A stretch of 64,000 bases of DNA from Pseudomonas piscis (GCF_009380155.1 NZ_WHUV01000002.1:1426001-1490000), one strand, 5' to 3'; counted from the first letter of the stretch, positions 34,602 through 43,729 are shown. The notes: generated by a model from the sequence alone, not told the origin. Translations and numbers: made by a program.

Positions 34602-35104
34602 TCGAAACGGCTCGCGTAACAGACACTGAAGGCCTTGCCCATGGCCCGCTGCACCTGGGCCACGCTCAGGTTCAACTGCATGGCGATCTGCGGGTAGGTC
34701 AAGCCATCGAGCTGGGACAAGAAGAAGATCCGCCGTACCTGTACCGACAAACCCACCAGCAGCGAATCCAGTTCCAGCAGGGTTTCGATCATCAAGTAGC
34801 GCTCTTCCGCCGATGGTTCCTCGAGCAACGGCCGTGCCGCCAGGGCCTCCAGGTAAGCCCGTTCGATCGCCTGGCGCCGCCAGCGGTTGATCAACAAACC
34901 GTTGGCGATGGTGGCGAGGAATGCCATGGGCTGGCGCAACTCACGCACATCATCCTGGGAACGCAGTACGCGGATGAAGGTGTCATGGGCCAGGTCCTCG
35001 GCATCGGCACTGTGGCCCAGGCGCCGATGCAACCAGCCGCGCAGCCAGCCATGATGGTTCACATACAACTGAGCAACGGGCGAGGCAATGCTGTTGTCAC
35101 GCAT
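34598..35104 (-). CDS. ECF RNA polymerase sigma factor, FecI-type
   Basis: 168 residues. Region 2 is LGHSADAEDLAHDTFIRVLRSQDDVRELRQPMAFLATIANGLLINRWRR and region 4 is LSVQVRRIFFLSQLDGLTYPQIAMQLNLSVAQVQRAM, the FecI/HasI/PvdS-type layout. It directs transcription of the receptor gene downstream when the FecR-like protein relays the outer-membrane signal. A near-perfect Fur box starts 15 bp before the start codon, so the set should be made only in low iron. Confidence 0.94.
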   Translation of the reverse strand: MRDNSIASPVAQLYVNHHGWLRGWLHRRLGHSADAEDLAHDTFIRVLRSQDDVRELRQPMAFLATIANGLLINRWRRQAIERAYLEALAARPLLEEPSAEERYLMIETLLELDSLLVGLSVQVRRIFFLSQLDGLTYPQIAMQLNLSVAQVQRAMGKAFSVCYASRFE

Positions 35105-35118
35105 GAGATATCCGCACC

Positions 35119-35137
35119 AATGATAACGATTATCATT
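35119..35137. promoter_or_regulatory. Strong Fur box before the ECF sigma gene
   Basis: AATGATAA and TTATCATT form a perfect 8-bp inverted repeat around CGA. This is the canonical Fur operator architecture, within the promoter of the ECF sigma gene (start at 35104, minus strand). Confidence 0.92.
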
Positions 35138-35309
35138 TTAATGTACGAAAATCGAAATTGTATAGCTCGAAATCTCCTGGACGCCTTGTCGGCAGCGGCC
35201 TATGGCTCATGGATCTGCAACTGATGTCAGACCACAGAAGCACCTTAAAATATGCTCGGAGACTGGTAAGGCATGGTCCGCCCACCCACCAGTCTTGCCC
35301 TGCAGTGAG

Positions 35310-35750
35310 TCAGGTTGGCTGCCGATCGATATCACGGCGCAGCACCACCGCCGTGGTGATGTCCTCGACCGATTCGTGAGTAGCGACGGCATCCCGGACC
35401 CGGTTCAGGTCATCGATGGTTCGCGCCTCGATCTCGATCACCAGGTCGAGCTGGCCACTGACCGAGGAGACCCGGCGCACCTGCGAGTGCTGCGCCAGGA
35501 CGTCGAGCAAACCCATGGCTGGCGTGCGCTTGAGGCTCACCAGCAAGATGGCGCGAATCACATGGGCATCGATTTCGCCGATATCGGCCCGGTAGCCCCT
35601 GATCACGCCACTGCGCTCCAGGTTGATGACCCGCTCGCTGGTCGCACTTCTTGAAAGGCCGATTCGCGCGGCCAGGGCCTTCAAGGCAATCCGCGCCTCC
35701 TTGGACAGGATTTCGAGTATTTCGCGATCTTTTGCATCGAGGTCGCGCAT
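35310..35750 (-). CDS. Lrp/AsnC-family transcriptional regulator
   Basis: 146 residues. The N-terminal helix-turn-helix is LDAKDREILEILSKEARIALKALAARIGLSRSATSERVINLERSGVI; the C-terminal RAM ligand-binding domain includes VRRVSSVSGQLDLVIEIEA. Lrp-type proteins sense amino acids and usually control a nearby amino-acid gene. It is divergent from the kinase/peptidase/PLP fusion gene, with a 26-bp motif between them that recurs before the amino-acid importer. It is therefore the likely local regulator of both units. Confidence 0.93.
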   Translation of the reverse strand: MRDLDAKDREILEILSKEARIALKALAARIGLSRSATSERVINLERSGVIRGYRADIGEIDAHVIRAILLVSLKRTPAMGLLDVLAQHSQVRRVSSVSGQLDLVIEIEARTIDDLNRVRDAVATHESVEDITTAVVLRRDIDRQPT

Positions 35751-35779
35751 TGCAACTCCTCAAGTCCGCTACCGATTTT

Positions 35780-35805
35780 GTGCCGGTCGATTCCGACAAT
35801 ATGCC
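35780..35805. promoter_or_regulatory. Shared 26-bp motif, copy 1 (probable Lrp-type operator)
   Basis: The 26 bp starting GTGCCGGTCGATTCCGACAA are 22/26 identical to a copy at 39006-39031; all four differences are transitions. It contains an imperfect TGCCGG-N6-CCGRCA inverted repeat and lies between the divergent Lrp-type gene and the fusion gene (30 bp from the regulator start, 85 bp from the enzyme start). Confidence 0.65.
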
Positions 35806-35889
35806 GGCCAGGGCCGACCGCATACCTACTGCCCGCCCAGGCCGCGCATGCCAAGCTAACTGAAAAAAACAGCTTGGAAAACCGCCGCC

Positions 35890-38800
35890 ATGACCGACCT
35901 TCGCCACCCCGCCCCGCAGTTCTCCAGCAGCACCGTCGAAAAGCTGGCCGAGCAGTTGTTCAATGTCACCGGCACGGCCACGCCCCTGGCTAGCGAACGT
36001 GACTGCAACTTCCGCTTGCAGACGGGCACCGACGCGGGATGGATCCTGAAAGTGGTCAATTCCAGCGAGCCGCGCACCGAAAGCGAGCTGCAGACCGCCA
36101 TCCTCGACCACCTCGCCAACAGTGATCCCGAACTTGCCGTACCCCAGCTCAAGACCAGCCTTGCAGGCGACTTCCTCGCCTCTGCGCTGGCCCCTTCCGG
36201 CGAGACCCATGCGGTCCGCCTGGTCAGCTGGCTGCACGGCACACCCCTGGCCGAGGTCAAGCGCACGCCCGGGCTGATGCGCAGCCTGGGCCAGGCGTTC
36301 GGCAACCTGGATCGCGCACTGCAAGGCTTCATGCATCCGGGCGCAGTCCGTGATCTGGACTGGGACCTGCGCCATGCCGCACGCTCCAGGTCACGCCTGC
36401 ACTTCGTCAAGGACCCCGGCAAAAGAGCCATCCTCGAGCGCTTCATCGATGCTTTCCAAAGCACGGTGCAGCCGAAGCTCGCACGCTTGCGCACCCAGGT
36501 CATCCACAACGACGGCAACGACTGGAACATCCTCGTCGACCCACAGAACCACCAGCAGGTCGCGGGCATCATCGACTTTGGCGATGCGCTGCATACGGTG
36601 CTCATCGCCGAAGTCGCCATCGCCTGCGCCTACGCCATCCTCGACATGGAAGACCCTATCGGCGCGGCCGCGGCCCTCACTGCCGGCTTCCACGAGCGCT
36701 TCCCCCTGCAACCGCAAGAGCTGGATGTGCTGTTCAACCTGATCGCCATGCGCCTGGTCATCAGCGTCACCTTGTCGGCATCGCGGCAAGAGCAGGCCCA
36801 GGACAACCCCTACCTGGCGATCAGCGAAGCCCCGGCCTGGCGCCTGCTGGAAAGGCTGGATCGCATGCACCCGCGACTGGCGACGGCGATCCTGCGCAAG
36901 GCTTGTGGCCATGACGCCATGGAGGGCGCCGGCGAGGTGCGCCGCTGGGTCATGGACAACCGCAAGTCGTTCGCGGATATCGTACGGCCAGCGGCAGCGA
37001 CCCTGAACAAGGTCATAGTGCCGTTCGCGGACGCCTCCCATGCGATGACGATCGCCTCGGCCGCCCAACGTCCGGCGGAGGCGACCCAGTGGTGGAACGA
37101 TTTCTCTGCCCGGCACAAAGTCCCCCTCGGCATCGGCCCCTGGGGCGAAGAACGGACCATCTACACCGACGTGGCATTCGTCTCGCGCTTCATCGAAGGG
37201 CAACGCCGGATCATCCACCTCGGCGTGGACCTGATCATGCCCGCAGGTACCCCGCTGTACACCCCGGTGGCCGGCGTGGTGCGCAGCGTCGAGGTCGAAT
37301 CCGAACCCCTTGGCTATGGCGGCTTGATCATGCTCGAGCACGCGCCGCAGGGCTGCCCGCCCTTCCTGACCCTGTGGGGCCACCTGGCCCACGAAGCCCT
37401 GGAGCGCCTGAAGCCCGGCGATCACCTGGAAGCCGGCGCACTGCTGGGCTACATGGGCGCGGACACGGAAAACGGCGGCTGGCTGCCCCACCTGCACCTG
37501 CAGATGTCCACCGACACCCAGCTGCAAGCCAGCGAGTTCATCGGCGTTGGCGAGCGGGCCTACCTGGATGTGTGGGCCGACCTGTTCCCCGACGCCTCGG
37601 AGCTGGCCGGCATCCCCGCGGAAACCTACAGCCAGGAAGGCCGGAGCAAGGCCCAGATCGTGGCCCGGCGCAAGGAGCTACTGCTGCCCAACCTGTCGAT
37701 TTCCTATACGGACCCGATCAAGTTCGTGCGTGGCGACGGAGTCTGGCTGATCGATAACTTCGGCCGGGCCTACCTGGACTGCTTCAACAACGTCTGCCAC
37801 CTGGGCCACAGCCACCCGGACGTGGTGCAAGCAATGGCGCGCCAGGCAGCGCGGCTGAACACCAACACCCGCTACCTGCACGACACTATCGTGGAGTATG
37901 CAGAGCGGCTCACCGCCACTTTGCCCGAAGGGCTGACGGTCGCCTCCTTCGGTTGCTCGGGCAGCGAGGCCAACAGCCTGATGCTGCGCATGGCGCGCAA
38001 TCACACCGGGCGCGACGAAGCCATCGTGCTGGACTGGGCCTACCACGGGACGACCCAGGAGCTGATCGACCTCAGCCCCTACAAGTACAAGCGCAAGGCC
38101 GGCAAGGGCCGCGCAGCACACGTGTTCGAGGCCAGCGTCCCGGATGCCTACCGCGCCGCCGACGACTGGCCGTTCGAGGAACTGGGCCAGCGCTTCGCAC
38201 AGAGCGTGGCCGACCAGATCCAGAGCATGCGCAAGCAGGGGCGCGCGCCGGCGTTCTTTCTCGCGGAGTCCATTCCCAGTGTCGCCGGGCAGCTGTTCTT
38301 CCCGGAAAACTACTTGCGGGAGGTCTATGCCATGGTTCGCGCCGCAGGCGGCCTGTGCCTGGCCGACGAAGTCCAGGTCGGTTTTGGCCGAGTGGGCAGC
38401 CACTGGTGGGCCTTCGAGACCCAGGGGGTGGTGCCCGATGCGGTGTCCATGGGCAAGCCCATCGGCAACGGCCATCCGCTGTCGGCGGTGGTCACCACGC
38501 GGGAGCTGGCCGACAGCTTCGACAACGGCATGGAGTACTTCAACACCTTCGCCGGCAGCCCGGTCTCGTGCGCCGTGGGGCTCAGCGTGCTGGAGGTGAT
38601 CGAGCGCGACAACCTGAAGCTCAACGCCCTGACCATCGGCAATTACCTGCTCGCAGGCTTTGGCCGGCTGCAACAACGCTACGAGGCCATTGGCGATGTG
38701 CGCGGGCTGGGGCTGTTCCTGGGGATCGAACTGGTGACCGATCGCAAGAGCAAGTTCCCCGCCACCGAGCTGGCCCGGAAGGTCGCCGATGGCGCCCGGG

Positions 38801-38937
38801 AGCGCGGCATCCTGATCGGCACCGAAGGCCCCTACGACAACGTGCTGAAAATGCGCCCGTCGATGATCTTCAGCCAGAAGAACGCCGACTTCCTGCTGGA
38901 GGTCCTGGACGACAGCTTCCGGGCGGCGCTGCAATAA
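35890..38937 (+). CDS. Fusion: APH-type kinase, M23 peptidase domain, class III PLP phospho-lyase/aminotransferase
   Basis: 1015 residues in three domains. Residues 1-~330: aminoglycoside-phosphotransferase-like kinase with H206-N-D208-G-N-D-W-N213 and the metal-binding D229 (IIDFGD). About 395-570: an M23-type LytM domain with H443-x3-D447 and H534-L-H536, so the zinc ligands appear intact. About 590-1015: class III PLP fold with DNFGRAYLDCFNNVCHLGHSHP, D826 in ADEVQVGFGR and the PLP lysine K856 in MGKPIGNGHP. The last pattern is that of the AGXT2L ethanolamine-phosphate/phosphohydroxylysine phospho-lyases. Kinase plus phospho-lyase would phosphorylate and then eliminate phosphate from an amino alcohol such as 5-hydroxylysine; the substrate is inferred. 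No signal peptide, so what the M23 domain does in the cytoplasm is unclear. Confidence 0.92.
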   Translation: MTDLRHPAPQFSSSTVEKLAEQLFNVTGTATPLASERDCNFRLQTGTDAGWILKVVNSSEPRTESELQTAILDHLANSDPELAVPQLKTSLAGDFLASALAPSGETHAVRLVSWLHGTPLAEVKRTPGLMRSLGQAFGNLDRALQGFMHPGAVRDLDWDLRHAARSRSRLHFVKDPGKRAILERFIDAFQSTVQPKLARLRTQVIHNDGNDWNILVDPQNHQQVAGIIDFGDALHTVLIAEVAIACAYAILDMEDPIGAAAALTAGFHERFPLQPQELDVLFNLIAMRLVISVTLSASRQEQAQDNPYLAISEAPAWRLLERLDRMHPRLATAILRKACGHDAMEGAGEVRRWVMDNRKSFADIVRPAAATLNKVIVPFADASHAMTIASAAQRPAEATQWWNDFSARHKVPLGIGPWGEERTIYTDVAFVSRFIEGQRRIIHLGVDLIMPAGTPLYTPVAGVVRSVEVESEPLGYGGLIMLEHAPQGCPPFLTLWGHLAHEALERLKPGDHLEAGALLGYMGADTENGGWLPHLHLQMSTDTQLQASEFIGVGERAYLDVWADLFPDASELAGIPAETYSQEGRSKAQIVARRKELLLPNLSISYTDPIKFVRGDGVWLIDNFGRAYLDCFNNVCHLGHSHPDVVQAMARQAARLNTNTRYLHDTIVEYAERLTATLPEGLTVASFGCSGSEANSLMLRMARNHTGRDEAIVLDWAYHGTTQELIDLSPYKYKRKAGKGRAAHVFEASVPDAYRAADDWPFEELGQRFAQSVADQIQSMRKQGRAPAFFLAESIPSVAGQLFFPENYLREVYAMVRAAGGLCLADEVQVGFGRVGSHWWAFETQGVVPDAVSMGKPIGNGHPLSAVVTTRELADSFDNGMEYFNTFAGSPVSCAVGLSVLEVIERDNLKLNALTIGNYLLAGFGRLQQRYEAIGDVRGLGLFLGIELVTDRKSKFPATELARKVADGARERGILIGTEGPYDNVLKMRPSMIFSQKNADFLLEVLDDSFRAALQ

Positions 38938-39005
38938 GCCGCCAGCAACGGCACGGCAGAAACTGCACTCATGGGCCGGCGCGGTCCGCACGCGACGCCG
39001 GCATA

Positions 39006-39031
39006 GTGCCGGCCAATTCCGGCAATGTGCC
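39006..39031. promoter_or_regulatory. Shared 26-bp motif, copy 2, before the amino-acid importer
   Basis: Second copy of the motif described at 35780-35805, here with a perfect TGCCGG-CCAATT-CCGGCA repeat. It lies 69 bp after the fusion gene and 115 bp before the binding-protein gene, so the importer probably has its own promoter under the same regulator. Confidence 0.65.
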
Positions 39032-39145
39032 CGGCAAGTGAACACCTTGCCTGGTGCTTTCCAGGGTGGCCTGTGCAAAGCTTTTTGCGAGGCCTGGGTG
39101 AAGAGCCCGATAAAACAAATAAAAATTCTTCAAAGGTGCCATCCA

Positions 39146-39934
39146 ATGCTAGCCAGAACGCTCAAGGGTCTGTTGTTCGCATCCACCGTGGCAGCCACAG
39201 CGCTGCTCTGTCCCACTGCCGCCCAGGCCGATGACCTGCAGACGATCCAGCAAGCCAGGGAAATCCGCATCGCCATGAGCGGCCAGTATTCCCCCTTCAG
39301 CTTCGCCAACGAGCAGAACCAGATCGTCGGCTTCGACGCCTCCATCAGCGAGGCCCTGGCTGAGCGGCTGGGGGTGAAAGTGACCATCATCACCACGCCG
39401 TTCGACGGGATCATCGCCGGGCTGCTGGCCAAGAAATACGACGCCATCATCGCCTCCATGACCATTACCCCGGAGCGCCTGAGGGCCGTGGACTTCGCCG
39501 GCCCCTACTACCACGCCGGGCGCACGATAGTGGTCAAGGATGACTCGGCGATCCACAGCCTGGACCAGCTCAAGGATGTAACGGTCGGCGTGACCCTGGG
39601 CGATGCCCACGACAAATGGGCCAGGGCCCGCGGCAACCTGAAGGTGAAGACCTACAAGGGCCTTCCCGAGATGCTGGTCGACCTGGAGGCCGGGCGGATC
39701 GACGCGATCGTGATGGACAGCGTCCCGGTGCTGGTGGCCGTCAAGGAAACCGGGCAGAAAGTGCGCATCATCACGCCCCCGGACAGCGATGGCGGCCTCG
39801 AAGGCATGGGCATCGCGCTGCGCAAGAACAACCCCGAACTCAAGGCTGCGCTGCAAAAGGCACTGGACAACATGCTCGCCGACGGCAGCTACGAAAAGAT
39901 CTCGATGCAGTGGATCGGCAAGGATATTCGCTGA
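39146..39934 (+). CDS. Polar amino-acid ABC transporter substrate-binding protein
   Basis: 262 residues with signal peptide (LLFASTVAATALLCPTAAQAD). Family 3 solute-binding protein of the HisJ/ArtJ class: IRIAMSGQYSPFSFANEQNQIVGFDASISEALAERLGVKV, DAIIASMTITPERLRAVDFAGPYY and GGLEGMGIALRKNNPELKAALQKALDNM. The Asp in FDASIS is where family members bind the amino group. The ATG at 39146 starts a clean signal peptide; an in-frame longer reading from 39038 adds unlikely residues. It is encoded just after the fusion enzyme and is probably the binding protein for that enzyme's substrate. Confidence 0.92.
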   Translation: MLARTLKGLLFASTVAATALLCPTAAQADDLQTIQQAREIRIAMSGQYSPFSFANEQNQIVGFDASISEALAERLGVKVTIITTPFDGIIAGLLAKKYDAIIASMTITPERLRAVDFAGPYYHAGRTIVVKDDSAIHSLDQLKDVTVGVTLGDAHDKWARARGNLKVKTYKGLPEMLVDLEAGRIDAIVMDSVPVLVAVKETGQKVRIITPPDSDGGLEGMGIALRKNNPELKAALQKALDNMLADGSYEKISMQWIGKDIR

Positions 39935-39997
39935 CACCCTCGTCGCCTGGCTCGACCCGGCGTCGAGCCCGTCCACCTGATTTTTCCGAGCCTTCCC

Positions 39998-40645
39998 ATG
40001 GACCTGACTCTCATCCAACGCACGCTGCCGTTCTTCCTGGAGGCAGCGTGGATCACGGTGCAAGTGTCGCTGCTGGCACTGGTGCTCGGCTTGCTGGTTT
40101 CCATCGTCCTGGTGGCGGCGCGCCTGTGCAGCAGCTTCATCCTGCGCTGCCTGGCCAGGCTCTACATCAGCGTGTTTCGCGGCACGCCCTGCCTGGTGCA
40201 GCTGTTCCTCATCTATTTTGGCGGCCCGCAAATCGGCCTGGAGCTGGAGCCGTTCTCGGCCGGGGTCCTCGGCCTGGGCCTGAACATCGCGGCCTACATG
40301 GCCGAATCCATTCGAGGCGCTATTGCCAACGTCGATCCCGGCCAGGAGGAAGCGGCTCGCTCCATTGGTTTCAGCAAGGGCCAGACCCTCTGGCTGATCA
40401 CCCTGCCGCAAACGGCAAAGCTGATGATCAGGCCCCTGGGCGTGAATGCCGTGGCATTGATCAAGGGCTCGGCACTGGTGTCGACGATCTCCGTGGTCGA
40501 GCTGTCCTATACCGCGCAGCGGTTCATCAGCTCGACCTATAAACCCTTCGAGATCTTCATGGTATCGGCGGTGCTTTACATCGTGATGGTCTATGCGGTG
40601 AGGCTGCTGGTCGACCACCTCGATCAGCGCTTCGCGGCCAAGTGA
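39998..40645 (+). CDS. Polar amino-acid ABC transporter permease (HisQ-like)
   Basis: 215 residues, five or so membrane segments. The coupling loop is DPGQEEAARSIGFSKGQTLWL followed by ITLPQTAKLMIRPLGVNAVALIKGSALVSTISVVELSYTAQRF. FRGTPCLVQLFLIYFG is the conserved N-terminal substrate-path motif. It pairs with the permease starting 10 bp after its stop. Confidence 0.93.
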   Translation: MDLTLIQRTLPFFLEAAWITVQVSLLALVLGLLVSIVLVAARLCSSFILRCLARLYISVFRGTPCLVQLFLIYFGGPQIGLELEPFSAGVLGLGLNIAAYMAESIRGAIANVDPGQEEAARSIGFSKGQTLWLITLPQTAKLMIRPLGVNAVALIKGSALVSTISVVELSYTAQRFISSTYKPFEIFMVSAVLYIVMVYAVRLLVDHLDQRFAAK

Positions 40646-40654
40646 GACCCTCCA

Positions 40655-41314
40655 ATGCCAAGCCTCGACCTGAGTATCGTGACACCTTATTCCGAACTGC
40701 TGGCGACCGGACTGTGGTGGACCGTCGTCCTGTTCCTGAGCTCCAGCGCCTTGAGCCTGCTGGCGGGAATCGCCTTCGCCCTGATCGTGCTCTACACCCC
40801 AAGGCTGGTGTCGCTGCCCATACGCTTCATGACCTGGCTGCTCATGGGCACCCCGCTGCTGCTGCAGCTGTACCTCATCTACTACGGCCTGGTGCAAGTG
40901 GGGATCGACATCCCGGCATTGATGGCCGGGATCATCGGCCTGAGCCTGCACTTCGCTGTCTACAACGCCGACGTGATCCGGGCCGGCGTACTGTCGGTGG
41001 ATCCGGGCCAGGTCGAAGGCGCGCGCTCCATCGGCCTGAGCCGCAGCCAGACCCAGCGCTACATCATCGTTCCGCAAGCCTTGCGCAGCACCATTGCTCC
41101 TCTTGGCAACAACCTGATCGTGCTGCTCAAGGACACCTCCCTGGTCTCCATCATCGGTATCGCCGAGCTGGTCTACAGCGCCCAGCGCGCGGTGAGCGAA
41201 ACCTACAGTCCGTTCGAATTCTATCTGGCCGTCGCGGTGATCTATTACGCCGTCAATCTTGTTCTGGAAGCCGGCCTGCACCTTCTTGAAACCCGGGTAG
41301 AGATGTCTCGATGA
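40655..41314 (+). CDS. Polar amino-acid ABC transporter permease (HisM-like)
   Basis: 219 residues. Landmarks are [19 protein letters not shown], then [21 protein letters not shown] with [44 protein letters not shown]. The stop overlaps the ATPase start by 4 bp (ATGA). Together with the other permease, ATPase and binding protein it gives a complete importer. Confidence 0.93.
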   Translation: MPSLDLSIVTPYSELLATGLWWTVVLFLSSSALSLLAGIAFALIVLYTPRLVSLPIRFMTWLLMGTPLLLQLYLIYYGLVQVGIDIPALMAGIIGLSLHFAVYNADVIRAGVLSVDPGQVEGARSIGLSRSQTQRYIIVPQALRSTIAPLGNNLIVLLKDTSLVSIIGIAELVYSAQRAVSETYSPFEFYLAVAVIYYAVNLVLEAGLHLLETRVEMSR

Positions 41315-42078
41315 CCACAGAAAAGCTCATGATCCAAGTCAAGGGTGCGCGCAAGGCCTATGGGGCACTGGAAGTCCTCAAGGGCATCGACCTGTCCGTC
41401 GCGCGCGGGCAGATCATCGCCATCATCGGCCCCAGCGGCTCGGGCAAGAGCACCCTGCTACGCTCGATCAATCACCTTGAGGTGCTTGACGACGGCCAGA
41501 TCTGGCTCGAAGGCGAACAGGTCAACCGACCCTTGAAAGGCCGGGCCTTCGAACAGCACATCAATAGCGTGCGCCAGCAGATGGGCATGGTGTTCCAGCA
41601 CTTCAACCTGTTCCCGCACCTGACCGTCCATGAAAACATCGCCATCGGCCCGATCAAGCTCAAGGGGTTCACCCGGCAATCGGCTCGCGAACTGGCCATG
41701 GAATACCTGGAAAAAGTCGGCCTGGGCAACAAGCTCGACGAGTACCCTTCTCGCTTGTCCGGTGGGCAGAAACAACGAGTGGCCATCGCCAGGGCGCTGG
41801 CCATGCGCCCCAAGGTGATGCTGTTTGACGAAGCGACCTCGGCCCTGGACCCGGAGCTGGTCGAAGAGGTCAACCAGGTGATGAAGCAGCTCGCCGCCGA
41901 ACACATGACCATGCTGATCGTCACCCATGAAATGCGCTTTGCCGGCGAGGTCGCCGACCGGATCATCTTCATGGACGGTGGCGTGGTGGTCGAGCAGGGA
42001 ACACCCCGGGAGATCCTGCAGAACCCGGTGCAGGAACGGACTCGCCTCTTCCTGAAAAAGCACCTGCACGATCGATAG
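41311..42078 (+). CDS. Polar amino-acid ABC transporter ATPase (HisP/GlnQ-like)
   Basis: 255 residues. Walker A GPSGSGKS near residue 40, signature [16 protein letters not shown], Walker [20 protein letters not shown], and the H-loop [25 protein letters not shown]. The insert [31 protein letters not shown] is HisP-like, a group that often serves basic amino acids. It is the last gene of the unit and is followed 25 bp later by a long stem-loop. Confidence 0.94.
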   Translation: MTTEKLMIQVKGARKAYGALEVLKGIDLSVARGQIIAIIGPSGSGKSTLLRSINHLEVLDDGQIWLEGEQVNRPLKGRAFEQHINSVRQQMGMVFQHFNLFPHLTVHENIAIGPIKLKGFTRQSARELAMEYLEKVGLGNKLDEYPSRLSGGQKQRVAIARALAMRPKVMLFDEATSALDPELVEEVNQVMKQLAAEHMTMLIVTHEMRFAGEVADRIIFMDGGVVVEQGTPREILQNPVQERTRLFLKKHLHDR

Positions 42079-42102
42079 ATTGCCAGGCCGCTTCGCCAGC
42101 AG

Positions 42103-42148
42103 CTGTTGCGCCAGGCCAATGGTCTTGACCGTTTGCCTGGCGCAACAG
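42103..42148. terminator. Perfect 14-bp stem-loop after the importer operon
   Basis: Arms 42103-42116 and 42135-42148 are exactly complementary; the 18-nt loop can extend the pairing by AATGGTC against GACCGTT (one wobble). It lies between the convergent ATPase and acetyltransferase genes. No T run, so a bidirectional Rho-independent role is possible but not certain. Confidence 0.55.
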
Positions 42149-42192
42149 GATGGGCCGGGCACCGCCCGACCCGGACTCGGCTCACCGGTGTT

Positions 42193-42699
42193 TCACAGCG
42201 CAGCGAGCTCCAACTCCATGGCCTGGGACATCAGGCTAGAACCCGCGCGCAATGGCTCGAGCGCACCCACGGGGCGAAAACCACAGGCCTGGTACAAATG
42301 CATGGCTGGCGTCTGGGCATAGGTGACCCCCAGCCGAATCCGCCGCGCGCCCTTGCCCCGGGCCCAGGCCAGTACCTGCTCGAGCAAGGCAGCGCCGGCC
42401 CCGAGGCCACGGCAAGCCGGATCGACCCACATCTGGTAGATATCGGCTACCGCGCTTTCGGCGACCGGCAATTTGCACCAGACCAGGCCACAGGCCTGGC
42501 TCCCCTTGAAGGCGAACAACGGCAGGTCATTGCCGCCAGCCAGGCCTGCAGCGATACGTGCCGCCCACTCCTCGTCCGTCCGCGCCGCTTCGTCCTCAAG
42601 GGTACTGGCGAAAGCATCCGGTGAATCCTCCAGCGCCCGCAGGCGCATATCCCGGTATTGCGGCCATTCAGTGGCCTTTATCGAACGCGTCGAAATCAC
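42193..42699 (-). CDS. GNAT-family N-acetyltransferase
   Basis: 168 residues from the GTG at 42699, with AGGAG 8 nt upstream; a TTG 18 bp earlier has none. Acetyl-CoA-dependent GNAT fold: YRDMRLRALEDSPDAFASTLEDEAARTDEEWAARI at the N-terminus, IYQMWVDPACRGLGAGAALLEQVLAWA (the R-x-x-G-x-G/A CoA-binding loop) and TYAQTPAMHLYQACGFRPVG at the C-terminus. The pattern is common in stand-alone acetyltransferases whose substrate is unknown. It is a single gene convergent with the importer operon. Confidence 0.88.
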   Translation of the reverse strand: MISTRSIKATEWPQYRDMRLRALEDSPDAFASTLEDEAARTDEEWAARIAAGLAGGNDLPLFAFKGSQACGLVWCKLPVAESAVADIYQMWVDPACRGLGAGAALLEQVLAWARGKGARRIRLGVTYAQTPAMHLYQACGFRPVGALEPLRAGSSLMSQAMELELAAL

Positions 42700-43069
42700 C
42701 CCGCAGCTCCTTTTCAATGGTCAGCTCGTCGCTGCCGACTCCACCCAGGCATGAACCATGGGCCCAGGGCCAATTGCAAGCAAGATCGCTGCGTTATCGA
42801 TACGGCCCCGTCCAGCCCTGGGTATCGGGCAGTATCGAACAGCATGTTTCACCCTGGAACCTGGGGTACCGACCCTGGCTCGACACCTGACTGATGCTCT
42901 GGCGAAGTGGGTAACAACAAGTCCAGACACCAAGCCCGCACGATCCGGCATGGCCCATATCCTGATCGTGGCCCCATTGAAATACACCGACGCGCGCCTG
43001 CTACACTCGCGTCCCGATCCACCTGTCGATGACCACAGGCATTGGTCTCTCAATTGAAAGGACGCTTCC
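42700..43069. other. Intergenic region
   Basis: About 370 bp between the divergent acetyltransferase and a periplasmic-protein gene. It should hold both promoters. No convincing gene or strong palindrome seen. Confidence 0.5.
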
Positions 43070-43729
43070 ATGAACAAGGCGCTCTACAGCCTTTGTGCCA
43101 CCACCCTGGCGCTGTCGCTCGACGCGGCCCACGCCGCCTCCGTGGCCGAGGTCTTCACCGGCGACATGCTGGGCACCAACCAGCGCTACTTCGAATCGAT
43201 CGCCGGAATCCCCCGGGAGTCCAACGGCAATGCCCATGTGTTCAAGGTCCAGGGTTGCCAGATCACCGCAACGGTAGAAGGCGGCAAGGTCAGCGCCCTG
43301 CGCATGGAGCTGGGCCCCAAATGCCAGGCCGACCTGACCCAGTTCGTCGGTACCTATGCCCCTGCTCCCGGCCAGCCTCTGACCCTGGGCGCCTTCGAGG
43401 CTTCATCCGGCGGCGGCCTGAGCTATAGCGCCGACTGCCTGAGCATGTGCGGCAACGCCGCGGACCCTTCGGTCTATGCGCTGTGGGAAGGACCCCATGC
43501 CGTGGACTTCAAGCAGGTAATGCTGGAAGTGACGCTGGTCTCGGATGCCGCGATCAACGCCGCCGACCAATGGGCGAGCCAGATGCAAAAGGCCGAAGGC
43601 GAGGACTATGTGATGGAAACGCGCTTCAACTGCGACCAGAAATACGCCACCGCAGCCCAGAAAGCCTTTGAAAAGGTCCAGGTCACCGCGGTCACCATAG
43701 GCACCGACCTCAAGGGTCCAGGCTGCTGA
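43070..43729 (+). CDS. Uncharacterised exported protein
   Basis: 219 residues with a signal peptide (LYSLCATTLALSLDAAHAAS). The mature chain has several cysteines (KVQGCQITATV, GPKCQADL, SADCLSMCGNAADPS, RFNCDQKYATA, KGPGC), suggesting disulfides in the periplasm. ALWEGPHAVDFKQVMLEVTLVSDAAINAADQW lies in the second half. AAAGGA is well placed upstream of the ATG. I do not recognise a family; no partner gene is obvious. Confidence 0.75.
   Translation: MNKALYSLCATTLALSLDAAHAASVAEVFTGDMLGTNQRYFESIAGIPRESNGNAHVFKVQGCQITATVEGGKVSALRMELGPKCQADLTQFVGTYAPAPGQPLTLGAFEASSGGGLSYSADCLSMCGNAADPSVYALWEGPHAVDFKQVMLEVTLVSDAAINAADQWASQMQKAEGEDYVMETRFNCDQKYATAAQKAFEKVQVTAVTIGTDLKGPGC

Noticed and set aside
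39149..41281. 710-codon minus-strand frame opposite the amino-acid importer genes
   Set aside because: Antisense shadow of a complete ABC operon.
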